DNA of 36,404 bases from Bacteroidales bacterium UBA1182. GTDB taxonomy: Bacteria > Bacteroidota > Bacteroidia > Bacteroidales > Bacteroidaceae. The stretch spans positions 1-36,404 of the forward strand of contig DBYQ01000090.1 of the NCBI GenBank assembly GCA_002310015.1, given 5' to 3'. Below the pieces are notes generated by a model that saw only the letters and a list, made by a program, of their open reading frames with translations, was not told the DNA's origin and searched no databases. How positions within the stretch are numbered: position 1 is the first letter of the stretch; each line of letters starts with the position of its first letter. Both the position numbers and the translations under genes were made by a program. Below, in pieces: positions 23,475 through 31,677 of this stretch.

Positions 23475-23587
23475 AAATTCTTCTCCCATCCAGACTATAC
23501 TGTCGGTACCGTAATCGCAACGGTTCGGCCTTTCGGCTCGCGGACTATACCGCCGGTCGGGGAATTTCGCCCCACCCTGAAAAATTT
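23475..23587 (-). promoter_or_regulatory. FMN riboswitch (RFN element)
   Basis: The minus strand shows the conserved RFN sequence blocks in order: TCAGGGTGGGGCGAAATTCC, CCGACCGGCGGTATAGTCCG, CGAGCC, GGTACCGACAGTATAGTCTG and GATGGGAGAAGAA. P1 is formed by AAATTTTTC (23587-23579) with GAAGAATTT (23483-23475), 9 bp with one wobble. P1 ends at the base immediately before the receptor ATG (23474), with no room for a downstream expression platform or terminator. Control is therefore likely translational: FMN binding would hold the start region in P1. FMN aptamers normally control riboflavin synthesis or uptake genes. Confidence 0.95.
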
Positions 23588-23593
23588 CGACTG

Positions 23594-23624
23594 CAAATTT
23601 CTGCTTTCTGCTTTATTCCTGCAA
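23594..23624 (-). promoter_or_regulatory. Promoter of the FMN-riboswitch mRNA
   Basis: TTG (23624-23622), exactly 20 nt, then GAAATTTG (23601-23594), one mismatch from TAnnTTTG. Predicted transcription begins near 23587, at the first base of riboswitch P1. Confidence 0.55.
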
Positions 23625-23676
23625 GGGATTTATGCTAAAAAAGGTAAACTAAAACAAACACTTTCCATTAGTAGAA

Positions 23677-23908
23677 GGTTTCTGTTTGCAGGAGCAGTAC
23701 TGTACCCTTATGGGACCATCAGTGCAGTGGCGTTAAGCGTAGCACTCCGGGAGGCTCCCGTTAAGAACGGCGTTTCGTTTAACGACCGTTAGACACCGCA
23801 GGTGGCTAAAAGGGAGGCGTTCGACGTTTAGGGGCCGAAAGAGTGCGGAGTAGCCACGGAACGTTGCGTCCCATAAGGGTACAGTACTGCGGATGCAAAA
23901 AAGAAACC
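23677..23908. repeat. Structured palindromic repeat, family A copy 2 (A2)
   Basis: A 232-bp relative of A1. The inner arm 23696-23716 is perfectly complementary to 23868-23888 (21 bp). The outer arm GGTTTCTGTTTGCA (from 23677) pairs with TGCAAAAAAGAAACC (23894-23908) with few mismatches. The core keeps the hairpins of A1: CCGTTAAGAACGG, CACC-GCA-GGTG, and AGTGC/GCACT around GCGTTAAGCGTA. The inner arms differ from A1 at five positions, all compensated. The outer arm is unrelated in sequence to that of A1. It lies between the aspS terminator, with which it overlaps, and the promoter of the FMN-riboswitch gene. Confidence 0.85.
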
Positions 23909-23934
23909 GCTCCTCAAAACTGAGAAGCGGCTTT
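23897..23934 (-). terminator. aspS terminator overlapping the end of repeat A2
   Basis: On the minus strand CCGCTTCTC pairs with GAGGAGCGG (one U.G) around a 6-nt loop, followed by TTTCTTTTTT. The T tract is also the terminal arm of A2, so terminator and repeat share bases. Confidence 0.8.
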
Positions 23935-23956
23935 ATATTACGCAGGTGCAATCGTA

Positions 23957-25711
23957 TTATTTCAAATCAACCTTGAGCTGAAGCTCATCAAGCTGGGACT
24001 GGTCAAGAGGACCGGGAGCATCGAGCATGACATCGCGGCCGGAGTTGTTCTTGGGGAACGCAATGCAGTCACGGATGCTGTCCAGACCGGCAAAGATGCT
24101 GACTAAGCGATCCAGACCGAATGCCAGACCACCGTGAGGAGGAGCACCGAACTTGAAGGCATTCATCAGGAAGCCGAACTTAGCCTGAGCCTGCTCAGGA
24201 GTGAAACCCAGAATCTTGAATATGGTAGCCTGCAGTTTGCTGTCATGGATACGGATGGATCCACCGCCAACCTCGATACCGTTTATAACCATATCGTATG
24301 CATTGGCACGAACGCTTGCGGGATCAGTATCCAGCAGAGGAATATCCTCAGGCTTGGGTGATGTGAACGGATGGTGCATAGCCATCAGGCGGTTCTCCTC
24401 ATCACTCCACTCGTACATTGGGAAGTCTATCACCCAGAGACATTTGAACTTGTTTTTATCGCGAAGACCTAACTCGTCGGCCACCTTAAGGCGGAGCTCA
24501 GAGAGCTGCTTGCGGGTCTTCATGGCGTCATCACCAGAGAGAATCAGGATAAGGTCACCTGCCTCGGCGTTCATGGCAGCCTTAAGCTGCTGCAGAACCT
24601 CCTGGCTGTAGAACTTATCGACCGATGACTTAACGCTGCCGTCAGCCTCAACGCGGGCATAAACCATACCCTTGGCACCAATCTGCGGACGCTTTACGTA
24701 TTCGGTCAGGGCGTCAATCTGCTTACGGGTGTATGTAGCGGCACCTTTGGCGCAGATACCGCCTATGTATGCAGCACCGTCAAATACGCCGAATCCGTAG
24801 CCCTTGAGAACATCCATCAGCTCAACAAAGTGCATGTCAAAGCGAAGGTCCGGTTTGTCACTGCCGTAGTATTTCATAGCATCCTGCCAGGTCATACGCT
24901 GGAAGGGCTCTTTAAAGTCTATGTTAAGGATGCTCTTGAACAGATGCTTGGCCATTGCCTCAAATATCTGCAGGATATCCTCCTGCTCCACGAATGACAT
25001 CTCGCAGTCAATCTGTGTGAACTCAGGCTGGCGGTCAGCACGCAGGTCCTCATCACGGAAGCACTTGGCTATCTGGAAGTAACGGTCAAATCCTGATACC
25101 ATAAGCAGCTGCTTGAGGATCTGGGGGCTCTGAGGCAGAGCGTAGAACTGACCGGGGTTCATGCGTGAGGGAACCACAAAGTCACGTGCGCCTTCCGGGG
25201 TTGAGTTGATAAGGATAGGCGTCTCAACCTCCATGAAGTTCAGGTCATCCAGGAACTTACGTATCTCCATAACCATCTTGTGGCGCAGTTCCAGGTTCTT
25301 GCGAACGCATTGGCGGCGCAGGTCAAGATAGCGGTATTTCATGCGCAGGTCATCGCCGCCGTCGGTCTCATCCTCAATGGTGAAGGGAGGCGTATCGGCA
25401 GCATTGATAACATTCAGATTATCAACCAGTATTTCTATGTCACCTGTAGGAATCTTGGAGTTCTTGCTTGAACGCTCGCTTACCTTTCCGGTCACCTGGA
25501 TCACGTATTCACGTCCCAGACGGTTAGCCTGCTCGCAGAGAGCGGCATCGGTAGCATCATCAAACACAAGCTGGGTTATGCCGTAGCGGTCACGCAGGTC
25601 AACAAAGACCATGCCACCCATTTTTCTTACTCTCTGCACCCATCCTGCCAGTGTCACGGTCGTGCCGGCATCGGTCAGACGGAGCTCTCCACATGTTTTT
25701 GATCTGAACAT
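23957..25711 (-). CDS. aspS: Aspartyl-tRNA synthetase
   Basis: Charges tRNA-Asp with aspartate. The 584-residue class II synthetase has the bacterial layout: an N-terminal OB anticodon-binding domain (TLAGWVQRVRKMGGMVFVDL, about 19-38), class II motif 1 around FLDDLNFMEVETPIL, motif 2 in FRDEDLRADRQPEFTQID, the bacterial GAD insertion domain in the middle, and motif 3 as GLAFGLDRLV near the C-terminus. Bacterial-type length and GAD domain favour AspRS over AsnRS. The -7 box TAAATTTG lies 25 bp upstream of the ATG. Confidence 0.97.
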   Translation of the reverse strand: MFRSKTCGELRLTDAGTTVTLAGWVQRVRKMGGMVFVDLRDRYGITQLVFDDATDAALCEQANRLGREYVIQVTGKVSERSSKNSKIPTGDIEILVDNLNVINAADTPPFTIEDETDGGDDLRMKYRYLDLRRQCVRKNLELRHKMVMEIRKFLDDLNFMEVETPILINSTPEGARDFVVPSRMNPGQFYALPQSPQILKQLLMVSGFDRYFQIAKCFRDEDLRADRQPEFTQIDCEMSFVEQEDILQIFEAMAKHLFKSILNIDFKEPFQRMTWQDAMKYYGSDKPDLRFDMHFVELMDVLKGYGFGVFDGAAYIGGICAKGAATYTRKQIDALTEYVKRPQIGAKGMVYARVEADGSVKSSVDKFYSQEVLQQLKAAMNAEAGDLILILSGDDAMKTRKQLSELRLKVADELGLRDKNKFKCLWVIDFPMYEWSDEENRLMAMHHPFTSPKPEDIPLLDTDPASVRANAYDMVINGIEVGGGSIRIHDSKLQATIFKILGFTPEQAQAKFGFLMNAFKFGAPPHGGLAFGLDRLVSIFAGLDSIRDCIAFPKNNSGRDVMLDAPGPLDQSQLDELQLKVDLK

Positions 25712-25736
25712 AAAGTCAATTCCTTAAAAAGACCTG

Positions 25737-25744
25737 CAAATTTA
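25737..25744 (-). promoter_or_regulatory. -7 box for aspS
   Basis: TAAATTTG (25744-25737) matches TAnnTTTG. No convincing -33 box at 19-21 nt is seen. Confidence 0.45.
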
Positions 25745-25884
25745 CCCTTTTGTTTGGTAATTGCATAACAGAAATCTCTTTAAGTTTGTTTCATGATTCT
25801 GATGTATGCTGTTATTGAGGGAAATTTATTAACTTCGCCCGGTTTTTATATATAATTAAGGTATAAACTAACAAAGCCATTATA

Positions 25885-26244
25885 ATGAAAACGAGTTATC
25901 TCAGCTTGTCATTGGTGCTTATCGCGGTACTTGTATTGTTTGCAGGATGCCGTAAGGATAAGGAATATGATGAGGATATGCTGGTTGGTTCTTGGAGGAC
26001 CAGCACATGGTCATATGTTTTTCATGAGAACCATTCTGGTAATCGTACTCAAGGTATTGTAACACAGAATTTTACATGGAGTTTGTCTGGTGATGAACTC
26101 GAATTGAGAGTAACTCAATATGAAGAGTCGGAATCACAAATAACTACATTTGTCACATTTGTTCTGGAGTCTTTGTCCGGCAGCAAGATGGAAGCTTATG
26201 ATAAGAATGATCCCACTAAGTCAATCATAATATTTACAAAGTGA
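25885..26244 (+). CDS. Small lipoprotein of unknown function
   Basis: A 119-residue secreted protein. The signal peptide ends LFAGC (Cys22 lipidated), followed by a charged linker and a domain with alternating strands, beginning LVGSWRTSTWSYVF and ending SIIIFTK. The GSW start and beta pattern resemble lipocalin-like lipoproteins of Bacteroidales, but I do not claim a family. The TGA stop overlaps the ATG of the following AsmA-like gene (TGATG), so both are probably made together and may act at the same envelope site. Confidence 0.75.
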   Translation: MKTSYLSLSLVLIAVLVLFAGCRKDKEYDEDMLVGSWRTSTWSYVFHENHSGNRTQGIVTQNFTWSLSGDELELRVTQYEESESQITTFVTFVLESLSGSKMEAYDKNDPTKSIIIFTK

Positions 26245-29200
26245 TGAATCTGAAGCTTAAAAAGGCCCTCAAGATAACCGGAATAACCTTAGGATCTCTT
26301 CTGGGTTTGATAATTATATTAGTTGCGCTGGTTTGCATATTGGTATTCACGTCTCCCGGACTGACCACTGTCGCGGAAAAAGCCATTGACAAGTTCTCCC
26401 CTGCCCGTGCCAAGATTGACAATGTTGACCTGACGCTGGTCAAGTCATATCCGTTCCTGGCATTCCGTCTGAACGGTCTTGTTATATATGACGATATGGA
26501 AGAATCCCCTTCAGATACACTTGCAGCCATAGACAAGCTTGCAGTTACCGTTGATTTCAAGACCCTATATAAGGAGCGTAAGATAATACTTACCAACCTC
26601 TATGTTGACCGTGTCCTTGCCAACGTCTATACCGCAGCCGACGGCCGCTCAAACCTGGATGTATTCGGCTCTTCTCAAGAGAAAGAAAAGCCGGAGAAGG
26701 ATGATGACGGCATGGATATCTATGCTGACCTGCAGAAAATATCAATTGAGAATGTAAGTGCATCATACATTGATCTCAAATCCGGAATCAATGCCGGCAT
26801 CAATGACATTGATCTGGAACTTAAAGGTCTTCTGAACTATGACAGTCTGGAAGCCAAGACCACGATAAAGGTGGCATCAGTAAAAGCTGCCATAAAGAAT
26901 GATTCCATTGACGGCGCCGCTGATATGACTGCCCTGAAACTGAACGGCAATCTGACAAAATACGGGGATGATGTTGACGCTGATGTTACAATCACCCTCC
27001 AGGGATCTACAGCCAAGTTCGGAACCATGGATGCAGCGCTTAATGACCTTAAGTTTATTGCTGACAACGTCAGTTTCGCTTTAGGCAAGGATGGACTTAA
27101 GGATCTTATTGCAGGTTTGAATCTGACCGCTGCTGATCTCTCATTCTCATCAGATGGAATGTCCACAACTACAGGCAAGCTTTCCATGAAAGCCGATAAG
27201 GCCGTCTTTACCGGTGACAGCATCAATGTAAGCGGATTCAACTTTGACTCACGTACAATAAGCCTGGAACTTGAGGATTCAGTAGGAACACTCACCAAGG
27301 CCGGAATAGACAAGGTCCTGCTTGATATAGAAGGCGCATTAAAGCTGGATATGTCAAATGTAAACTCAAATCTGGCATTGAACCTTGAGGGTACCAGATT
27401 TGAGCAAGGCGGTGAATCTCCCATCAGTGTCATAACTGATAATGTGTCATTCAACGCAGACGGAAAGATCCAGGGTGATTTCATCGCGCTCAATTCCGTT
27501 TTTGCCACCCCGTCATTGAATGTAACCATGGGTAATGACGTATATGTACCCGGATGGTCGTTGAGCCTTAACGTACCCCTTGAAACCAATAAGAACATCG
27601 ATCGTTTTGCCATCAAGGAAGGTGCCAATGTAAATATTGATGGCCAGCAGATTGGTTTCAGCGCAAACGGCACGTTAGGCGGCAAGCAGGCTGTAGCAGG
27701 CCGTGCCAGAATCAGGACCGTGCATGACCTTGATATAGACCGTCTTATTTCCATGATTCCCGATGCATTCAAGGATGCGCTTGATGGCATTGACGTACAT
27801 GGAATACTTGGCCTGGACCTGAATGTGAAAGGCGCCATGGGTGACAACGGCCCAGTATTGGATGATGCCCGCGCCCAGTTGTCATTAAAGAATCTTGATG
27901 CAACACTTAATGATTCGCTTAAGGCAGCCTCCGGCAAGTTATCGGCCGATATAACCTACCCCAGCAAAATTGCCGTTGACAAGGACCGCGAGACAGCAGA
28001 TGTCATCTTACAGGCATCAGATCTGGAAGTTTCAATAATAGATTCAACCACAATCAATGCATCATTTGACAACCTTGACCTGAATGCATCTGTGGCCGGT
28101 CTAACTGAAGAGACCAGCAAGATGAATATCCTGCTTGACCTCCGTGCCGAGAAACTAAAGGCCGATATGGATACCATTTTCGGTTCATTGGACAATGCTG
28201 ACATCAGTATAACGGTAGCACCCGCAGAGAGTACAACTGCTATGATGGCCAATGTTTCATTCAACGGACTTTCTGCCACAATGGGTAGTTTGATGAGTGC
28301 TACTCTCGGTAATACTACCCTGCTTGCTATGGCTCAGCATGATGAGTCCAAGGAGGATATGCTGCTTAAGTGGGATCCGCGTATCAAAATGACATTTGAG
28401 GATGGTCAGCTTGATATGCTTGATGAACCTATTCTGCTTCCACAGCTTGATTTTGACTTCTCACTTGGCCGATTCAATATAAATGACTGCCGCGTTGAGA
28501 TTGATAATTCAGACATCATGCTTTGGGGCGATGTCTATAATATAGGTGAATATTTGGACGGTACAGGCCTGCTTACAGGTGAGTTGTATCTTGAATCTGA
28601 CTATGTTGACATCAATAAAATTTTGGCTCTGACCGGTTCAACAGATGATGAGGTAGAGGCCGCAGAACAGGTGGTGTCAGAGGTTGAAGCCGGTCAGGAT
28701 ACAATTGATGCCGGACCTATTATGATACCTAAGGGTATAGACCTGACCCTTTATACCAATCTTTCTGAAGTCGGATTCAATGACCATACGTTCAATAATG
28801 TAGGAGGTGACGTAACAGTCCGTGACGGTGTAATAATACTCAAGGAGCTAGGCTTCTCATCAAATGCAGCAGAGATGCAGCTCACTGCCATCTACAAGAC
28901 TCCGTCTGTGGAACGCCGTTATATGGAACTTGACTTCCATCTTCTTGATATTGAGATTGATGAGTTGATAGACCTTATTCCTGCTGTGGATTCAGTTGTA
29001 CCTATGCTCAAATCATTTGAGGGAAAGGCACAGTTCCATTTGGCAGCTGAGACATATCTGGAGCCCGATGTCAAGCTTCACGGTGACTTTTATCCTATAA
29101 TGTATTCACTGATGGGTGCCGCTGCCATTGAAGGTAAGGACCTTGTCGTCTTGGACAATGAAGTATTCAACAGTATCAAGAAAAAGCTGCTGATGGGCAA

Positions 29201-29567
29201 GGATGCACGTAACGTCATTGACAGTCTGGATGTTGAACTTCAGGTTCTGGACGGAAAGGTTGACCTCTATCCCACCCGTATAGCCATGGGTAATTATGAG
29301 GCAATCATAAGCGGACGTCATAACATTGACAAGAGTTTAAGCTGCAGTTATAATGTATCACTTGTCAAGTGTCCGTTGCCCATACGTCTGGGTGTTACCA
29401 TCAGTGGACCTCTTGATGATATTGCCAAGTTCCCGATCAGGCATATCGACTTAGGATTGGCCAAGTATGACAAACTTTATAAACCTGGCAAACAGGGCAA
29501 GGCTGAAGAGACGATTCTCCGCATGAAGAATGACATTCTCAATACCTTGCGCAGCAACGTCAGGTAA
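26244..29567 (+). CDS. AsmA-family envelope protein
   Basis: A 1107-residue protein with one N-terminal membrane anchor (LGSLLGLIIILVALVCILVF, about 17-36) and a very long periplasmic repeat of beta strands. The start, with FSPARAKIDNVDLTLVKSYPFLAFRLNGLVIYDD after the anchor, is the AsmA signature. The C-terminal segment (ISGRHNIDKSLSCSYNVSLVKCPLPIRLGVTISG) resembles the AsmA_2 region. Relatives (AsmA, TamB, YhdP) form hydrophobic-groove bridges for phospholipid transport between membranes, which is a plausible role. A GTG at 26241 is possible, but ATG 26244 is preferred because it overlaps the upstream TGA. Confidence 0.88.
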   Translation: MNLKLKKALKITGITLGSLLGLIIILVALVCILVFTSPGLTTVAEKAIDKFSPARAKIDNVDLTLVKSYPFLAFRLNGLVIYDDMEESPSDTLAAIDKLAVTVDFKTLYKERKIILTNLYVDRVLANVYTAADGRSNLDVFGSSQEKEKPEKDDDGMDIYADLQKISIENVSASYIDLKSGINAGINDIDLELKGLLNYDSLEAKTTIKVASVKAAIKNDSIDGAADMTALKLNGNLTKYGDDVDADVTITLQGSTAKFGTMDAALNDLKFIADNVSFALGKDGLKDLIAGLNLTAADLSFSSDGMSTTTGKLSMKADKAVFTGDSINVSGFNFDSRTISLELEDSVGTLTKAGIDKVLLDIEGALKLDMSNVNSNLALNLEGTRFEQGGESPISVITDNVSFNADGKIQGDFIALNSVFATPSLNVTMGNDVYVPGWSLSLNVPLETNKNIDRFAIKEGANVNIDGQQIGFSANGTLGGKQAVAGRARIRTVHDLDIDRLISMIPDAFKDALDGIDVHGILGLDLNVKGAMGDNGPVLDDARAQLSLKNLDATLNDSLKAASGKLSADITYPSKIAVDKDRETADVILQASDLEVSIIDSTTINASFDNLDLNASVAGLTEETSKMNILLDLRAEKLKADMDTIFGSLDNADISITVAPAESTTAMMANVSFNGLSATMGSLMSATLGNTTLLAMAQHDESKEDMLLKWDPRIKMTFEDGQLDMLDEPILLPQLDFDFSLGRFNINDCRVEIDNSDIMLWGDVYNIGEYLDGTGLLTGELYLESDYVDINKILALTGSTDDEVEAAEQVVSEVEAGQDTIDAGPIMIPKGIDLTLYTNLSEVGFNDHTFNNVGGDVTVRDGVIILKELGFSSNAAEMQLTAIYKTPSVERRYMELDFHLLDIEIDELIDLIPAVDSVVPMLKSFEGKAQFHLAAETYLEPDVKLHGDFYPIMYSLMGAAAIEGKDLVVLDNEVFNSIKKKLLMGKDARNVIDSLDVELQVLDGKVDLYPTRIAMGNYEAIISGRHNIDKSLSCSYNVSLVKCPLPIRLGVTISGPLDDIAKFPIRHIDLGLAKYDKLYKPGKQGKAEETILRMKNDILNTLRSNVR

Positions 29568-29614
29568 ATAAAAAGAGTACAAAACAGAACCGTCCCCTTT
29601 TGTACTCTTTTTAT
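29568..29614. terminator. Bidirectional terminator between AsmA and NptA genes
   Basis: ATAAAAAGAGTACAAAA (29568-29584) pairs perfectly with 29598-29614 (17 bp) around a 13-nt loop. The NptA stop codon lies in the right arm. The left arm begins just after the AsmA stop. Confidence 0.9.
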
Positions 29615-31365
29615 ACGTTGAGTCCCACCAGAGCCTGAGAGATATTGATCATAAAGTCTCCCATAGTCTCCAGTTCCTGAATAAGGTCAAAGTAATAAAC
29701 GCCAGCGGTGTAATCGTATGATTTGACCTCCATGTTCTTGAGGTGCTCCTCACGCAGGCGGTCACGCATCACGTTGATGGCATCCTCTGCCTGATATGCG
29801 TTTGATATGTCTGATACGTTCAGCATAGCCAGATTGGCATTCATCACGTCATAGGCATTCTGCATGGTGTCAAGCATCTCATCGATACGCTTGATCATAA
29901 GTTCATTGAATACCTTGCTATGGTCACGCTTACGCTGCAGCAGACGTGAAATGGCCTCACCTGAATCGCCTAATGACTCAAGCTCACCTATTATCTTGAA
30001 ATAGGCCTTGACCTGCATGCGTGCCTGTTCTGATATCTCATTCTGGCTTACCTGGTTAAGATATGAAGCAATTTCAAACTCTATGCGGTCTGTAATCTCC
30101 TCATATTTGACAAGTTTCTGCCTGAGTTCCTCAAAATTGTTACTCTCAGACTCATGTATGGCCTGACGCACATATCCGAATCCCTTGGTGCATATCTCAG
30201 CATAATGGTTTATCTCCTTACGGGCCTCAGTAATTGACAATTCAGCCAGATTTGCATTACCTTTTCCGATATAAACAAGATGGAATACCTCTTTCTCCTC
30301 CTCCTTGTTGGGTACCATCTTCATAACCAGCTTCTCCAACTGCGGTATGAACCATACCAGGATAAGGGTTGTAATAACGTTGAACAGAGTGTGTACTATA
30401 GCCACACTGTATGGCAGACTGCTGGCAAGTGCTGTCTGTGCCTTAAGTGCCTCACCTTGCAGGCCTGTCTGGGAGAGTATGTTGAAATCGGCCCTAAGAG
30501 GATTGGGGAATCCGAACAACTCAACGATATGCGCATTCAGCATCATATACGGTCTGAACAGCAAAATGACCAGTACTGAACCGAACAGGTTGAATACCAG
30601 GTGTGCACGTGCCGTACGCTTGGAACTGACATTGGTTGATGTAGCTGCCAGGTTTGATGTAATGGTGGTGCCTATGTTTTCACCCAATATGAATGCCACT
30701 GCATTGGGGAATGTAATCACACCGCTTGACAGCAACAGCATAGCAATGGTTGTGGCGGCGGCCGATGACTGCAGGCAGAATGTCATTACAGCACCTATTA
30801 CAATAAATATCAGCGTGCTGAAGGTTGTATGGGTCAACGGAGCCAGGAAATTGGCAACGGCATCGCTGCGGAGCAACGGATCTGCATATCCTTTTACCAT
30901 GCTGAGTCCAAGGAACAGGAGTGCAAATCCTATCAGGAATGAGCCAAAGTCCTTGGTCTTCTGTTTCTTAAAGAATGATGAAAGGACAAATCCTATGAAT
31001 ATGAGCGGAATTGCAATTGCTCCTAGACTGAATGTACCGTCCATACTGACGGCAAACAGCCATGCCGTAACCGTGGTACCGATATTGGCACCCATAATCA
31101 CGCCAATGGCGCTGCGTAATGTCATGAGTCCCGCATTCACGAAACTTACCAGCATAAGTGTCGTTGCGGTTGATGACTGCACTAGTACGGTCACTAAAAA
31201 ACCGGTAAAGAGGCATTTACCGGTGTTGGACGTCATTTTTTCAATAAAGGAACGCAGGCCCTTGCCTGCAAATCTCTGAAGGCTGCTGCTCATCAGGCTC
31301 ATACCCCAAAGGAAAAGGGCAAGACAGCCAAGAATAGTGAGAATTTGGTAGAATAATGTATTCAC
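29611..31365 (-). CDS. Na+/phosphate cotransporter with PhoU domain
   Basis: A 584-residue inner-membrane protein of the NptA/PNaS family. The N-terminal half (about 1-340) carries eight or so hydrophobic segments and two inverted Na/Pi repeats, each with the QSS hallmark: VQSSTATTLML and LQSSAAATTIAM. The C-terminal portion (about 370-580) is a helical PhoU-like domain that may sense or regulate phosphate flux. It is monocistronic, between a shared terminator and its own promoter, just beside repeat B4. Sodium-driven phosphate uptake is the family role; direction and affinity cannot be judged. Confidence 0.9.
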   Translation of the reverse strand: MNTLFYQILTILGCLALFLWGMSLMSSSLQRFAGKGLRSFIEKMTSNTGKCLFTGFLVTVLVQSSTATTLMLVSFVNAGLMTLRSAIGVIMGANIGTTVTAWLFAVSMDGTFSLGAIAIPLIFIGFVLSSFFKKQKTKDFGSFLIGFALLFLGLSMVKGYADPLLRSDAVANFLAPLTHTTFSTLIFIVIGAVMTFCLQSSAAATTIAMLLLSSGVITFPNAVAFILGENIGTTITSNLAATSTNVSSKRTARAHLVFNLFGSVLVILLFRPYMMLNAHIVELFGFPNPLRADFNILSQTGLQGEALKAQTALASSLPYSVAIVHTLFNVITTLILVWFIPQLEKLVMKMVPNKEEEKEVFHLVYIGKGNANLAELSITEARKEINHYAEICTKGFGYVRQAIHESESNNFEELRQKLVKYEEITDRIEFEIASYLNQVSQNEISEQARMQVKAYFKIIGELESLGDSGEAISRLLQRKRDHSKVFNELMIKRIDEMLDTMQNAYDVMNANLAMLNVSDISNAYQAEDAINVMRDRLREEHLKNMEVKSYDYTAGVYYFDLIQELETMGDFMINISQALVGLNV

Positions 31366-31426
31366 TTTTGTGTTGTTTTTGCACCCAATTAGTGCGTCAA
31401 ATAAAAAAACCTCTAAAAATTCGAGA

Positions 31427-31456
31427 CAAAGGTAATATTTTCTTGTGGACTACAAA
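31427..31456 (-). promoter_or_regulatory. Promoter of the NptA-type gene
   Basis: TTTG (31456-31453), 18 nt, then TACCTTTG (31434-31427): a good -7 match with slightly short spacing. The heptad array of B4 begins 6 bp upstream. Confidence 0.55.
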
Positions 31457-31461
31457 ATATA

Positions 31462-31677
31462 AATTGAGAATTGAAAATTGAAAATTAATACGTTAGAACC
31501 TGCGTAAAATGCCACGCACCGCATGGCTAATTAACTTCGTTGATTTTTGTCGCGTTCAATGGTCTTTACATCCCCTTCGGTTCCCCCGTTATCGGGGGAC
31601 AGAAACGGCCAAACAAGCAAGCTTGATGGCTCTCACTGCTCCAAAAATTTTCAATTTTCAATTCTCAATTCTCAATT
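31462..31677. repeat. Heptad-bordered repeat, family B copy 4 (B4)
   Basis: Left border is AATTGAG, AATTGAA, AATTGAA, AATT (31462-31486). Right border is AATTTTC, AATTTTC, AATTCTC, AATTCTC, AATT (31646-31677). The core 31540-31647 is the inverse of the B2 core with four mismatches in 108. The module AGAACCTGCGTAA (31495-31507) next to the left border matches, inverted, the module beside the right border of B1. The right border supplies the stop of the MBL hydrolase gene. Confidence 0.88.

Noticed and set aside
23733..23951. Open frame of 72 codons on the minus strand across repeat A2
   Set aside because: It covers the palindromic core, where covarying arms explain the sequence better than coding; no start context or domain.
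26837..27937. Long open frame (366 codons) antisense to the AsmA gene
   Set aside because: Ser/Leu-rich low-complexity translation, a mirror of codon use in the AsmA gene; no recognisable domain.
30305..31279. Long open frame (324 codons) antisense to the NptA-type gene
   Set aside because: A shadow of the real gene on the other strand, which has clear QSS and PhoU features.
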